From assembly GCA_025459175.1 (NCBI GenBank), contig JALORC010000042.1, forward strand, positions 1 to 51,527: 51,527 bases of DNA, written 5' to 3'. This DNA comes from Planctomycetota bacterium (GTDB taxonomy: Bacteria; Planctomycetota; UBA1135; UBA2386). How positions within the stretch are numbered: position 1 is the first letter of the stretch; every line of letters begins with the position of its first letter. Position numbers and translations under genes: made by a program. A model generated the notes under the pieces. That model was not told the origin of the DNA. It saw only the letters and a program-made list of their open reading frames with translations, and made no database searches. This document shows positions 33,901 through 41,500 of this stretch, in pieces.

Positions 33901-34733
33901 AAGCGCGCCGAGCCACCCGGCACGGTGCGGATCACGCCGTCGTTGTCCTCGGGCTCGTCGACGCCGTCGTGGTCGTCATCGGCGATGCCGTTGCGGCCGC
34001 CGACCTGCGGCAGCACGCCCGAATCGAGCGCCCATAGCACGCGCTTGTCGGTGACGAAGTGCTCGGTCTCGTCGGCCGGCGCGCTCTGCGCGCGCAGCGC
34101 GAGCTGGGCCACCGTCTGGTTGCGCAGGTCGAACGAAGCGGCCGGCGCCTGCCAGCCCGGCACCGGGAAGTTGGTGCTGCTGACGTGGCACGGCACGCAG
34201 GTGGCCGGGTCGTTGGTGGGAAAGCCGGCACCCGGCGGCGGACCGGCGTGCGGTTGGGTCGCCGTGGCGAAGGCCAGCGTGTCGGGCGACTGCAGGCTGT
34301 GACACGTCACGCAGCGCGGATGGCGGAACTTGCCGGCCAGCGACTGGCTGAAGGCGCGGGTCTCGACGTCGCGCGCCGAGACCGCGGCCACGAACACGTC
34401 GTCGGCGCTGTTGCCGTCGGCCACCGCGTCGCGGCTCAGCGGCGTGCCGTTGCCGTCGGCGTTGTCGGCCGCGGCCGCGGTCGCGAACGCCAGCAGCACG
34501 ACCTCGCGCGGCGCGGTGTCGCCGATCTGCGGCACCAGCAGGCCGGTCAGCTGGTGGCCGCCGAGCGGGGCGTTCGGCACCACGCCGAGATCGAGCCCGA
34601 GCGGCAGGTTGCTGTTGGTGCCGGATTCTCCCGGCGCGCGCTGCGGCAGGTTGTTGCCGAGCCCGGAGGAGCAGCCGGCGAGCCAGAGGCCGAGGATGGT
34701 GACGGGGACGAGGAGGGCGGTACGTGCCTGCAT
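30909..34733 (-). CDS. Di-heme cytochrome lipoprotein with PD40, PKD and DNRLRE domains
   Basis: The 1274-aa protein has a good lipobox (LWLAGCSS, Cys21). Two CxxCH heme c sites follow, CVTCHS (141-145) and CVPCHV (179-183), with the cytochrome-like end FIEEIEDWIASGRV near 278 and a DDDHDGVDEPEDNDG acidic loop that could bind calcium. Residues about 300-755 contain repeated propeller-like units (VVFESTGSDLGGSDTNGASDVY, VVAFASTSTNIDV). Four PKD-like domains come next (WQWDFQNDG, WAWDFENDG, YAWDFDEDG, HAWDFDF). The C-terminal 190 residues match the DNRLRE module (DISPSADNTIYSNAT, LIRFSITAVPAGSTINSATM). ATG 34733 is set by the signal peptide. It is probably an exported redox or surface protein. 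Confidence 0.85.
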   Translation of the reverse strand: MQARTALLVPVTILGLWLAGCSSGLGNNLPQRAPGESGTNSNLPLGLDLGVVPNAPLGGHQLTGLLVPQIGDTAPREVVLLAFATAAAADNADGNGTPLSRDAVADGNSADDVFVAAVSARDVETRAFSQSLAGKFRHPRCVTCHSLQSPDTLAFATATQPHAGPPPGAGFPTNDPATCVPCHVSSTNFPVPGWQAPAASFDLRNQTVAQLALRAQSAPADETEHFVTDKRVLWALDSGVLPQVGGRNGIADDDHDGVDEPEDNDGVIRTVPGGSARFIEEIEDWIASGRVVSTAAAVRDLTLVSRATGGNAAAGGASAGPRLLWVPNSSFNPTTASTAAATNPIGTLHVVFESTGSDLGGSDTNGASDVYRALVELRAEEDANGNAAAGGLNLRYLDGSTVLVSARSGTVIAGNGASSRAVIAGATGQTVLFESVATDLIPGFTDGNGAGSTDVYLRQLGGNTTLLVSHAVGNAATGGNGASSSASSAPNGSFAAFESDASDLVASDGNGVRDVWFTRIDAGSPFTKQRASVTATGTEGTGGASGPAAIHADGSGRVLVAFQSAKTDLAAGLVAATNVYLFDSGTGNSTLLNQRISPNGNAIGDGSASAPVISADGSVVAFASTSTNIDVLRPLDRNAASDVFLVETAQVANGNVLPYRISMTAAEASDGNGASTAPVLGSLSGSSAFQVGAIAYTTSATNLGTSDSTNLIVAFLDETSGVLANFSASAVRGAAPLSVTFTDASSGTPTSWQWDFQNDGAVDSTVQNPTFVYTTPGTYTVRLVAANANGSGTKTATDLVLVVDVPTANFTSTPANGTAPLSVTFTDTSTQSPTAWAWDFENDGTVDSTLQNPTHVYTTPGTFAVKLTATNEAGSAEVTRAGTVEVFAPVVANFTRSPSSGIAPVTVNFNNSSTGATSYAWDFDEDGLVDSSDVNPSFLYTSSGTFDVTLTAFGPGGNDTFTFADCVTVFGSVNANFTMTVGGSPITSAYEATSIQFTSTSTGTITSHAWDFDFVNSPGTLTSSSSSLSRNFANTTSSTRVFAVRLTVSGPGGTSFAQQNLTIVSDTETIDISPSADNTIYSNATNSSNGAGVDLVAGTANTNGPRRGLIRFSITAVPAGSTINSATMTLTNTSPQGALQLTGTRTLTFHRATVGWTEGSSDAGALGGAGAAAAGGGATWNNRTTPSTAWTSPGGDFVGTATASITVNDALGAYNSGNLAADVQAWRNGTATNFGWVIVGDEGVGKRVKWFATKENPTVASRPNLRVVYRRPLP

Positions 34734-34747
34734 GGATCGCGAGAAGG

Positions 34748-34761
34748 GCGAACGAGTTCGC
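34748..34761. promoter_or_regulatory. Palindrome near the 30909-34733 gene start site
   Basis: GCGAAC-GA-GTTCGC lies just downstream of the TAGGCT -10 box (34774-34769, minus strand). It could be an operator or a 5-prime UTR hairpin. Confidence 0.35.
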
Positions 34762-34777
34762 GGCGGGGAGCCTACCG
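34755..34777 (-). promoter_or_regulatory. Promoter-region element shared with the gene at 20490-23150
   Basis: The minus-strand sequence begins CGGTAGGCTC and ends GCGAACT, nearly the same as 23184-23207. TAGGCT would be the -10, giving a leader of about 30 nt. Confidence 0.4.
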
Positions 34778-34887
34778 CAGAGGGCGCTCCGGGAGTGCAG
34801 TCGAGACGGGGATGTGGTCGATGACGTCGGGGCTTCGCAACGGTCGATGGTGGCGTCCGTTGTGCAGCGCCCTGATACTGCACTGCC

Positions 34888-34906
34888 GGCGTTCGTCACG
34901 AACGCC
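34888..34906. promoter_or_regulatory. 19-bp perfect palindrome, candidate operator
   Basis: GGCGTTCGT and ACGAACGCC are perfect 9-bp arms around a single central C. It lies 38 bp before the ATG at 34945 and 8 bp downstream of a -10-like GATACT (34874-34879), a position suited to a repressor. As RNA the arms cannot form a hairpin with a 1-nt loop without opening, so DNA binding is likelier. Confidence 0.5.
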
Positions 34907-34944
34907 CGTCGCTCGCCCGCCCGCCGCCCGTCCGCGAGACCCCG

Positions 34945-36525
34945 ATGAAGACGAAATCCCTGTGCCTCGGTCTGGCCATCTGCCTGTCCCTGGGCGCCTG
35001 CAAGTTCCTGGTCCAGCAGATCGTCAACCACACCGAGTCGTGGGCGAGCGGTCTGCCCAAGAGCCGCGGCGCGCTCGACGGCGGCACCCAGACCGGCGAG
35101 TGGACCTTCTACTACGAGTCCGGCCGGCCGCGGGCGAAGGGCACCTACACCAACGACCGGCAGATCGGGGCCTGGACCTATTACTACGAGAACGGCACCG
35201 CCGAGCGCTCGGGCAGCTACGACCAGGACGGCAAGCGCACCGGCGAGTGGACGTTCCAGTATCCGGACCAGACCCCGCAGGCGCGCGGCAGCTATCTGGC
35301 CGACTTCGAGGACGGCCCGTGGTTCTACTACGGCAGCAACGGTGTGCTCGAGCGCGAGGGGCAGTACGACGCCGGCAAGCAGTCGGGCCCGTGGAACCAC
35401 TACTACGCCGACGGCAAACCGAAGGCCTCCGGCATGTACTTCCGCGGCCAGCGGATCGGCCCGTGGTCGGTGTGGGACGAGGCCGGCGGTCGCGGCGTGC
35501 AGGACTTCGGCGGACGCCCGGGCGTCGAGCTGGTGAGCGAGTTCGCCGCCGACGGGACGATCCGCCGTCAAGGTGTGTTGCTCGACGGCAAGCCCTCGGG
35601 TCGCTGGACCATCTATCACGACAACGGCAAGCGCCAATTCTGTTGTACACTGAATTCCGCCGTGCTCGGCGGCGTCTACGAACTCGGCGACCCGTCCGGC
35701 AACCCGATCGCCTTCGGGGTGTGGAACGGCACCGTGCCGGCCGGTGACGGTCCCGCACTCGAGGCGGCGATCACCCGGCCGGTGGATCGCACCATGATGA
35801 AACCACCGGAAGTGGCCACGGCCCTGGTGGCGCCGAAGGCTGCCGTCGCGTCGGTGGTCGCCGCGGTCGAGTCCGCACCGTCCCGCATGCCGGCGCCGGC
35901 CCAGCCGGACCTGACCGTCAAACAGCGGCAGGAGATGAAGTCCTACGTCGAGGAGTACATCAGCGGCCCGGCCCGCAACGGCTCGATGTTCGACAAGTAC
36001 CGCCCCGCCGGTGCACCGGCGAGGCCGGCCGGCCAGGGCGAGCTCACGCAGTGGTACGGCAAGCCGCTGCCGTTCGACGTGATGAAGGGTGTCGACGGCC
36101 AGGACCTCGACCTGCGCCAGTTCCACGGCAAGCGCAAGGTGATGATCGTCGTCCTGCGCGGTTTCCTCGGCGAGGTGTGTTGCTATTGCATCGCCCAGAC
36201 CAAGGCCCTGTCACAATCGCGGGAGCAGCTCGAGCAGCTCGGCATCGAAGTGCTGGTGATCTATCCCGGCGCGCGCGAGAACGAGGCCTCGTTCGAGAAG
36301 GCCTACAAGATGACGTTCAACGAAGGTGGGCCGCCCTATCGCGTCTTCTACGACCCGGATCTCGAGCTGGTGAAGTCGCTCGGCATCGACGGCGACCTCG
36401 CCTCGCCGTCGACGTTGATCCTCGATCAGGACGGCAAGATCCGGTACTTCTACAAGGGTGAGCACCGCGCCGACCGTCCGGCGGCCAAGCGCCTGCTGCA
36501 GAAGATCGAGGAAATGCGGCAGTGA
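34945..36525 (+). CDS. Lipoprotein with MORN/YwqK-like repeats and peroxiredoxin-like domain
   Basis: The 526-aa protein has a lipobox (CLSLGACKF). Residues about 45-235 hold at least six repeats of about 24 residues with the pattern DGxxxGxWxxYYxNGxxxxxGxY (GEWTFYYESGRPRAKGTY, GAWTYYYENGTAERSGSY, GPWNHYYADGKPKASGMY), as in MORN or YwqK-type repeat proteins. After a Pro/Ala linker, about 365-526 form an AhpC/TSA-like thioredoxin fold (VLRGFLGEVCCYCIAQTKAL, IEVLVIYPGARENEASF, VFYDPDLELVKSLG). The cysteines sit in VCCYC rather than the usual PVCT context. It is probably a periplasmic redox protein. Its stop overlaps the kinase start in GTGA. Confidence 0.82.
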   Translation: MKTKSLCLGLAICLSLGACKFLVQQIVNHTESWASGLPKSRGALDGGTQTGEWTFYYESGRPRAKGTYTNDRQIGAWTYYYENGTAERSGSYDQDGKRTGEWTFQYPDQTPQARGSYLADFEDGPWFYYGSNGVLEREGQYDAGKQSGPWNHYYADGKPKASGMYFRGQRIGPWSVWDEAGGRGVQDFGGRPGVELVSEFAADGTIRRQGVLLDGKPSGRWTIYHDNGKRQFCCTLNSAVLGGVYELGDPSGNPIAFGVWNGTVPAGDGPALEAAITRPVDRTMMKPPEVATALVAPKAAVASVVAAVESAPSRMPAPAQPDLTVKQRQEMKSYVEEYISGPARNGSMFDKYRPAGAPARPAGQGELTQWYGKPLPFDVMKGVDGQDLDLRQFHGKRKVMIVVLRGFLGEVCCYCIAQTKALSQSREQLEQLGIEVLVIYPGARENEASFEKAYKMTFNEGGPPYRVFYDPDLELVKSLGIDGDLASPSTLILDQDGKIRYFYKGEHRADRPAAKRLLQKIEEMRQ

Positions 36526-38954
36526 CCGGCAACGCACCCGATCCGAACGACCGCTCGATCGATGCCACGCGCGCGTGGCAGCCGGCCGATCGCGCCGCCG
36601 AGCCGCCGCCGCCGAACCTGCCGCGGATCCCCGGCATCACGTTGCAGCGCGAGATCGCGCGCGGCGGCATGGGCGTCGTCTACAGCGGCCGCCAGGACTT
36701 CCTCGACCGCCGCGTCGCGGTCAAGCTGCTCTCGGTCGAGCTCGGTGGTGAGTCGTTCGCGCAGCGGTTCCAGCGCGAGGCCAAGATCCTCGCCGGCATC
36801 AAACATCCCAACATCGTCGCCTGTCACATGGCCGGCACCACGGACGACGGACAGTCGTACCTGGTGATGGAGTTCATCGACGGGCCGACGCTGAAGAACT
36901 GGATCCTCGAGAACGGGCCGCTGGCGGTGCCGGCGGCGCTGCGGCTCACCCGCGCGGTCGGCCAGGCGCTCGCGCACGCGCACACGCTCGGCATCATCCA
37001 TCGCGACGTCAAACCCGAGAACATCCTGCTCGAGACGCTGACCTCGACCGCGATCGACGTCGCGTTCCCGTTCACGCCGAAGATCGTCGATCTCGGCCTC
37101 GCGCGCGCGTCCGAGGGCACCGCGAGTCTCGGCCTCACGTCACCCGGTTCGGTGATGGGCACGCCGGCGACGATGTCGCCGGAGCAGTTCGACGAGCCCG
37201 AAGCGGTCGATTTCCGCAGCGACATCTACGGGCTCGGCTGCGCGCTCTACGAGATGCTGACCGGCAAGCCGGCGTTCCGCGGCAAGAAGCTGACCGAGAT
37301 CGTCACGCAGAAGCGGGCGCCGGTGGCGCCGAACCCGTGCTCCGAGAGCGAGGTGCCGGCCGCGGTCGGGGCCTTCGTGCAGTGCCTGCTGGCGAGCAAT
37401 CGCGACGAACGACCACGTTCGTACAAGGAACTCGACGAGCGACTCGCGGAGCTGCTCGACACGCTCGCCAGGAGCAAGCCGGCGGCGCCGGTCGTCGGTG
37501 AGGAGACCGAATGGGGGGCCGGTCCGATGGCGACGCGGCCGTCGGTGCAGCCGGCGGCCGATCCGTGGCAGGAGCCGAAGGCGGCGCCGAAAACGACGCC
37601 GGCGCGCGGCAGCAAGCCGCCGTCGCCGCCGACCACGCCGCCGCCGCCACCGACCGGCAAGGCCGGCGGCCCCGGGTTCCTCGGCACCGCCGAGATCAAC
37701 TTCCTCGCCGAAGGCCTCGGTGAGCCGGGCGCGGGCCCGGGCATGCCGCCAGCACCGCCGGCGTTCCAGGATCCTGGCGCGACCGGATCGAACCCGCGGC
37801 AGCCGACGGCGGTCACTGCGGCTGGCGGGACCGTTTCGACCCCGGCGCGGCAGCGGCCGGGCCGCGCGGCGGCGATCGTCGCCTCGGTGCTGATCGTCGG
37901 CGGCGGGGCGGCGTTCCTGGCCATGGGTGGCGAGGGCGAGAACGGCAAGCCGCCGGAGCCGGCGCCGGGTCCGGTCCCGGTCGTGGTCGAACCTGCGAAG
38001 CCCGAAGTCCGAGCGGAACCCAAGGTCGAGCCCAAGCTCGCGCCGGTCGCTGTCGCGAATCGCGCGCCGGCGGTCGAGGGCATCACCGGCGAGCCGAGCG
38101 TGACGCTGCGCAAGAGCTCCGTGTTCGAGGTCCGCTGCGCCGATCCGGATGGTGATGCGCTCAGCTACGCATGGTCCGGACCGTTCGAGCTGGTCGGTGC
38201 GCGTGGGCCGACCAATGACCGCAAGGTCCGCTTCGATGTGATCGACGGTCTGCCCGGCGTCGAGTTCGAGATCGCCGTCGCCATCACCGACAGCAAGGGG
38301 GCGACCGCCACGGCGACCAAGAAGCTCGTCATCGCCGACTTCGCGCCCGAGCTGCCGCTGATCGGTTTCGAGAGCAAGGCGGAATGGCGCCTGGATGCGT
38401 CCGACCGAGCCTGGAAGGAGATCACGGATCCGACCGATCGCCACGTGCTGTGTCGTGCGAACAAGGCGGATCGCTTCCTGCGCACGCAGCTCGGCGACGA
38501 GCAATACTGGGAATGGTTCGGCTCCCTGACGTCGGCCGAGGACCAGGGCACGGACTACGCCCGCACCGGTGTGCGCTTCGAGTTCGGCGAGCGCGCCATC
38601 GTCTTGCAGGTGCACCGCCGCGGCGATCGTGGGCGGCTCGGTTCGATCGAGGTGCTGGAGGCCACGCGCACCGGCACCACATGGACGGCCAAGGGACTGG
38701 ATACACCGGTGCGCAAGGAATGGCAGGAGCCCGAGGATGCCGACGACGAGTATCGCGGCTGGTTCTCGGCCCAGCGGCGGGGTGATCGGTTGGTGATCCG
38801 GATCGGCGAGGCCCGGCTTCGACCGGACGGCAAGGAGGTTGTCGGCGAACTCTCGCCGCCCTTCACGTTCCCGATCGCTGCCGATGTCAGCGACCCGCAG
38901 CTCGAACTGTTCGTGCTGCAGGGCATCGGCGCCTTCCGCCTCGGGCGCCGCTGA
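36522..38954 (+). CDS. Transmembrane Ser/Thr protein kinase with extracytoplasmic PKD-like tail
   Basis: The 810-aa protein has a full Hanks kinase domain (about 38-315): REIARGGMGVVYSG, VAVKLL (Lys68), IIHRDVKPENILL (catalytic Asp162), KIVDLGLA (Asp190, DLG in place of DFG), GTPATMSPEQF and SDIYGLGCALYEMLTGKPAF. A Pro-rich linker (about 340-445) leads to a transmembrane helix (about 448-468). Outside, a PKD/cadherin-like segment (VFEVRCADPDGDALSYAWSG, about 530) and a unique C-terminal domain follow. It probably senses something at the envelope and phosphorylates cytoplasmic proteins. The GTG start overlaps the stop of the MORN/peroxiredoxin gene by 4 nt, pointing to a joint function. Confidence 0.9.
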   Translation: MTGNAPDPNDRSIDATRAWQPADRAAEPPPPNLPRIPGITLQREIARGGMGVVYSGRQDFLDRRVAVKLLSVELGGESFAQRFQREAKILAGIKHPNIVACHMAGTTDDGQSYLVMEFIDGPTLKNWILENGPLAVPAALRLTRAVGQALAHAHTLGIIHRDVKPENILLETLTSTAIDVAFPFTPKIVDLGLARASEGTASLGLTSPGSVMGTPATMSPEQFDEPEAVDFRSDIYGLGCALYEMLTGKPAFRGKKLTEIVTQKRAPVAPNPCSESEVPAAVGAFVQCLLASNRDERPRSYKELDERLAELLDTLARSKPAAPVVGEETEWGAGPMATRPSVQPAADPWQEPKAAPKTTPARGSKPPSPPTTPPPPPTGKAGGPGFLGTAEINFLAEGLGEPGAGPGMPPAPPAFQDPGATGSNPRQPTAVTAAGGTVSTPARQRPGRAAAIVASVLIVGGGAAFLAMGGEGENGKPPEPAPGPVPVVVEPAKPEVRAEPKVEPKLAPVAVANRAPAVEGITGEPSVTLRKSSVFEVRCADPDGDALSYAWSGPFELVGARGPTNDRKVRFDVIDGLPGVEFEIAVAITDSKGATATATKKLVIADFAPELPLIGFESKAEWRLDASDRAWKEITDPTDRHVLCRANKADRFLRTQLGDEQYWEWFGSLTSAEDQGTDYARTGVRFEFGERAIVLQVHRRGDRGRLGSIEVLEATRTGTTWTAKGLDTPVRKEWQEPEDADDEYRGWFSAQRRGDRLVIRIGEARLRPDGKEVVGELSPPFTFPIAADVSDPQLELFVLQGIGAFRLGRR

Positions 38955-38957
38955 CGG

Positions 38958-39758
38958 TCAGAACGTCCACTGCACGGCCATCGAGAACCAGATCGGGTCG
39001 TCGTCGATGCCGAGGTCGCGGAACCAGCGATCCTGCGTGCTGTTCATCATCGCCGAGCCGTGCGCGGCGACGTTGAGCAGCGTGCGCTGGTCGTAGCGGT
39101 ACTGCAGCGCCAGCGAACCGCGCAGATCGGCCAGGCCGTTCTCGCCGAGGCCGTACAACCACGACGCCTGCGCCTCGCTGGCGTAGCTCAGCGAGCCGTC
39201 GAGGTCGAGCGCCCACTTGTCGCCCAGCGGGATGTTCTCGGTCAGGCCGGCGCGGTAGTAACCGCCGCGCACCTCGTCGAAGTCGTAGTTGATGCCGATG
39301 TACGGCGTCGCCTCGAGCACCTCGGTGCTGGCCACCAGGAACACCTCCGAGGTCGCACCGCGTTCGCCGTTCACGAATTCGAGGCCGTTCGGCAGGTTGT
39401 AGTTGTGCACGCCGGCGCGCAGCGAGACGTCGCCGATCCGCTTCTGGTAGCTGGCGACCGCCTCGATCTGCGAGAAGCGCCCGGCGTGGCCGTCGGGGAA
39501 CCACGCGCCGCCGGTGTCATTGCGCAGGTCCATGTTGGCCTCGGCATCGAGGCCGATGGTGTCGCCGTTGGTCAGCGGCAGGCCCACGCCCATGCGGGGC
39601 TGCCAGACCGGGTTGTCCACCAGCGTCATGCCGCGGTGCACGAACTTGGTCGCGAACGTACTGCCGATGGCGACCGTCGGCTTCTGGTCCTCCGGCACGA
39701 TGCAGCCGGAGCAGAGCAACGGGAGGAGACTCAGGGCGACGGTGGCGCGGCGATGCAT
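38958..39758 (-). CDS. Outer-membrane beta-barrel, TorF-like putative porin
   Basis: The 266-aa protein has a lipoprotein-like signal (LLPLLCSGCIVP). The first strand, VAIGSTFATKFVHRGMTLVDNP, resembles the start of TorF-type (Gcw_chp) porins, and alternating hydrophobic strands continue to a C-terminal WTF. A terminal Phe is the usual recognition residue for outer-membrane barrel insertion. Both lipidation and barrel formation are inferred. ATG 39758 has GGAG 5 nt upstream (CCGGAGTCCGC). The gene converges with the kinase gene, with 3 nt between their stops. Confidence 0.7.
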   Translation of the reverse strand: MHRRATVALSLLPLLCSGCIVPEDQKPTVAIGSTFATKFVHRGMTLVDNPVWQPRMGVGLPLTNGDTIGLDAEANMDLRNDTGGAWFPDGHAGRFSQIEAVASYQKRIGDVSLRAGVHNYNLPNGLEFVNGERGATSEVFLVASTEVLEATPYIGINYDFDEVRGGYYRAGLTENIPLGDKWALDLDGSLSYASEAQASWLYGLGENGLADLRGSLALQYRYDQRTLLNVAAHGSAMMNSTQDRWFRDLGIDDDPIWFSMAVQWTF

Positions 39759-39874
39759 GCGGACTCCGGACGAGATTGGCGCGGTGTGGACGGCGCGGTG
39801 AGGCGGCGGAGTGTCGAGGTCGCCCGGTCCGGTTTCAATCGCGGCGCCGGTTCTGCAGCGAGTCGTGCGCCACG

Positions 39875-39880
39875 TATGCT
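39875..39880 (+). promoter_or_regulatory. -10 box for the barrel gene at 39889
   Basis: TATGCT is followed by eight bases and the GTG at 39889, with no Shine-Dalgarno. It supports a leaderless transcript and this start choice. Confidence 0.5.
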
Positions 39881-39888
39881 GGCGACCC

Positions 39889-40662
39889 GTGACCAAGGAT
39901 CTGCAGCGCCGCGTGGTTCCTGCCCTGGCCGTGCTCGCGGTCGCCACGGGCAGCGGCTGTGTGCCGATCGGGGCCTCGGCCCAGGCCGGCTTCACGATGG
40001 TGGCGGTCCGCGGCGAGCTGGCGCTCGGCAGCGGTGGGGCGGCGTCGACCGCGCAGGATCTCGACAGCGGCTTCGGGCTCGGTGACGAACGGGGTTCGCC
40101 GTGGCTGCGCGCCGAAGTCGACCTCGGCGCGCTGGTGTTCACCGGCTCGGCGTTCTGGTTGCGCGAGTCGGGCCAGGGGGTGTTGAACGAGTCGTTCGGT
40201 GGCCTGACCGCGGCCACTCCGGTGGCGTCGGAACTCGATCTCGGCGTGGCCAAGCTGAGCGCCGTCTACGACCTCGACCTCGGCATCGCCAAGCTGTCGC
40301 CGGGGCTGCTCGTCGACGTGCTCGATCTCGAGTTCCGCGCCCGCGACCTGGTGGTCGGCAATCGCGAGGAGGTCGACGAGTTCCTGGCGCTGCCGATGCC
40401 GTTCGTGCGGGTCGAGGCCGGGCTCGGTCCGCTGCGCGCGATCGCCGAGGCCGGCTATCTGGAGGTCGGCGGCCTCGGTGGCAACGAGGGACGCTTCCAC
40501 GATCTCGAGGCGATGGTGCAATGGCCGCTGGCGCCGTTGGCGCATCTGTTCGTCGGCTATCGCCGCCTTGGTATCGATGCGTCCGGTGATTCCGGCGACG
40601 ACACGTTCGGCGTCGACGTCTCGATCCGAGGCTGGACGATCGGCGGCGGGCTGCGCTTTTGA
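39889..40662 (+). CDS. Outer-membrane beta-barrel candidate, first of a tandem pair
   Basis: The 257-aa protein has a signal sequence (RRVVPALAVLAVATGSGCV) and a strand-rich body ending GGGLRF. It shares spaced motifs with the next gene: LGSGG...GFGLGDERGSPWLRAEVD, LALPMPFVRVEAGLGPLRAIAE, DLEAMVQW and LFVGYRRLGIDASGD. This indicates tandem duplication of a small outer-membrane barrel. The GTG start is chosen by signal peptide and promoter position. The function is unknown. It is divergent from the TorF-like gene. Confidence 0.7.
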   Translation: MTKDLQRRVVPALAVLAVATGSGCVPIGASAQAGFTMVAVRGELALGSGGAASTAQDLDSGFGLGDERGSPWLRAEVDLGALVFTGSAFWLRESGQGVLNESFGGLTAATPVASELDLGVAKLSAVYDLDLGIAKLSPGLLVDVLDLEFRARDLVVGNREEVDEFLALPMPFVRVEAGLGPLRAIAEAGYLEVGGLGGNEGRFHDLEAMVQWPLAPLAHLFVGYRRLGIDASGDSGDDTFGVDVSIRGWTIGGGLRF

Positions 40663-40714
40663 TGGCCCCCCGGGCTGGCGGTTGTCGCCCCGCCGAGGGA
40701 TGCTGCTCGCCGCC

Positions 40715-41473
40715 ATGAAGAAGTCGTTGCTGCTCGTCTCGCTGCTCGTCCCGCTCGCCGCGTGTGCGGGCACCACCTACCGCGGTTCGGCGGGTCCCAT
40801 TTTCGCGGTCACCAATGGTGAGATCGCGCTGCAGAATGCCGGCGGGACGTTGGCGCTCGGCGACAACCAGAACGACGTCGACAGCGAACTCGGCCTCGGC
40901 GACACGCAGGCCGCTCCGTACATCCGCCTGCAGAGCGACAAGGAGCGGCATCGGGTGCGTCTGCACGGCTTCGGCTTCGACGAGAACGGCAACGGTACTC
41001 TGGCGGGTGACTACGGCGGCATCGCGGCCGGTTCGCAGGTGACGACGTCGACCGAGTTCTTCGCGATCGCCGCCAACTACGGCTACGAGCTGCTGCGCGG
41101 CGAGAACTACCGCTTCGCGGTCGGCGGCCAGGCCGGCTACTACAAGCTCGACATCGCCGCCCGGTCGCCGGTCGGTCGCGAGGCGGTCAGCACCGACGTG
41201 CTGGTGCCGATGCCGTTCGTCGAGCTCGAGCTGTTGCTGGGCCCGGTGACGATCGGCGCCAATGCCGCGATCATGGGCGCCGACATCCGCGACGCGAGCG
41301 GGCGCTACTGGGACATGGAAGGCAACGTGCGCTGGCAGGCGACCAAGCAGTTCGACCTGATGGCCGGCTATCGCTACGTCCTGCTCGACGCCTACGGCAC
41401 TGCTACCTCGCGCGACTTCGACGCCGACGTCGACGTGCAGGGCGTGTTCATCACCGCCGGCATCAAGTTCTGA
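40715..41473 (+). CDS. Outer-membrane beta-barrel lipoprotein candidate, second of a tandem pair
   Basis: The 252-aa protein has a classical lipoprotein signal (MKKSLLLVSLLVPLAACAG). The body is paralogous to the preceding gene (SELGLGDTQAAPYIRL, LVPMPFVELELLLGPVTIGAN, YWDMEGNVRW, LMAGYRYVLLDAYG) and ends AGIKF, with terminal Phe. ATG 40715 is preferred over ATG 40700 because MKKS gives a proper signal n-region; GATGCT lies 10 nt before it. The function is unknown. Its stop faces the S41 protease gene 27 nt away. Confidence 0.75.
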   Translation: MKKSLLLVSLLVPLAACAGTTYRGSAGPIFAVTNGEIALQNAGGTLALGDNQNDVDSELGLGDTQAAPYIRLQSDKERHRVRLHGFGFDENGNGTLAGDYGGIAAGSQVTTSTEFFAIAANYGYELLRGENYRFAVGGQAGYYKLDIAARSPVGREAVSTDVLVPMPFVELELLLGPVTIGANAAIMGADIRDASGRYWDMEGNVRWQATKQFDLMAGYRYVLLDAYGTATSRDFDADVDVQGVFITAGIKF

Positions 41474-41500
41474 TCGACGGCGGGCTCACGGGTTCCTGGC

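Noticed and set aside
34945..35640. Toxin-antitoxin reading of the YwqK-like repeats
   Set aside because: The repeats belong to a lipoprotein with a peroxiredoxin-like domain and no toxin gene is adjacent, so an antitoxin role is not supported.
38950..38962. CTGACGGTCAG palindrome between the kinase and TorF-like genes
   Set aside because: It is explained by two facing stop codons with a 3-bp gap; the 1-nt centre cannot form an RNA hairpin.
40700..40714. ATG 40700 as start of the second tandem barrel gene
   Set aside because: The GAGGGA purine stretch overlaps this ATG, and MKKS at 40715 gives a proper lipoprotein signal peptide.
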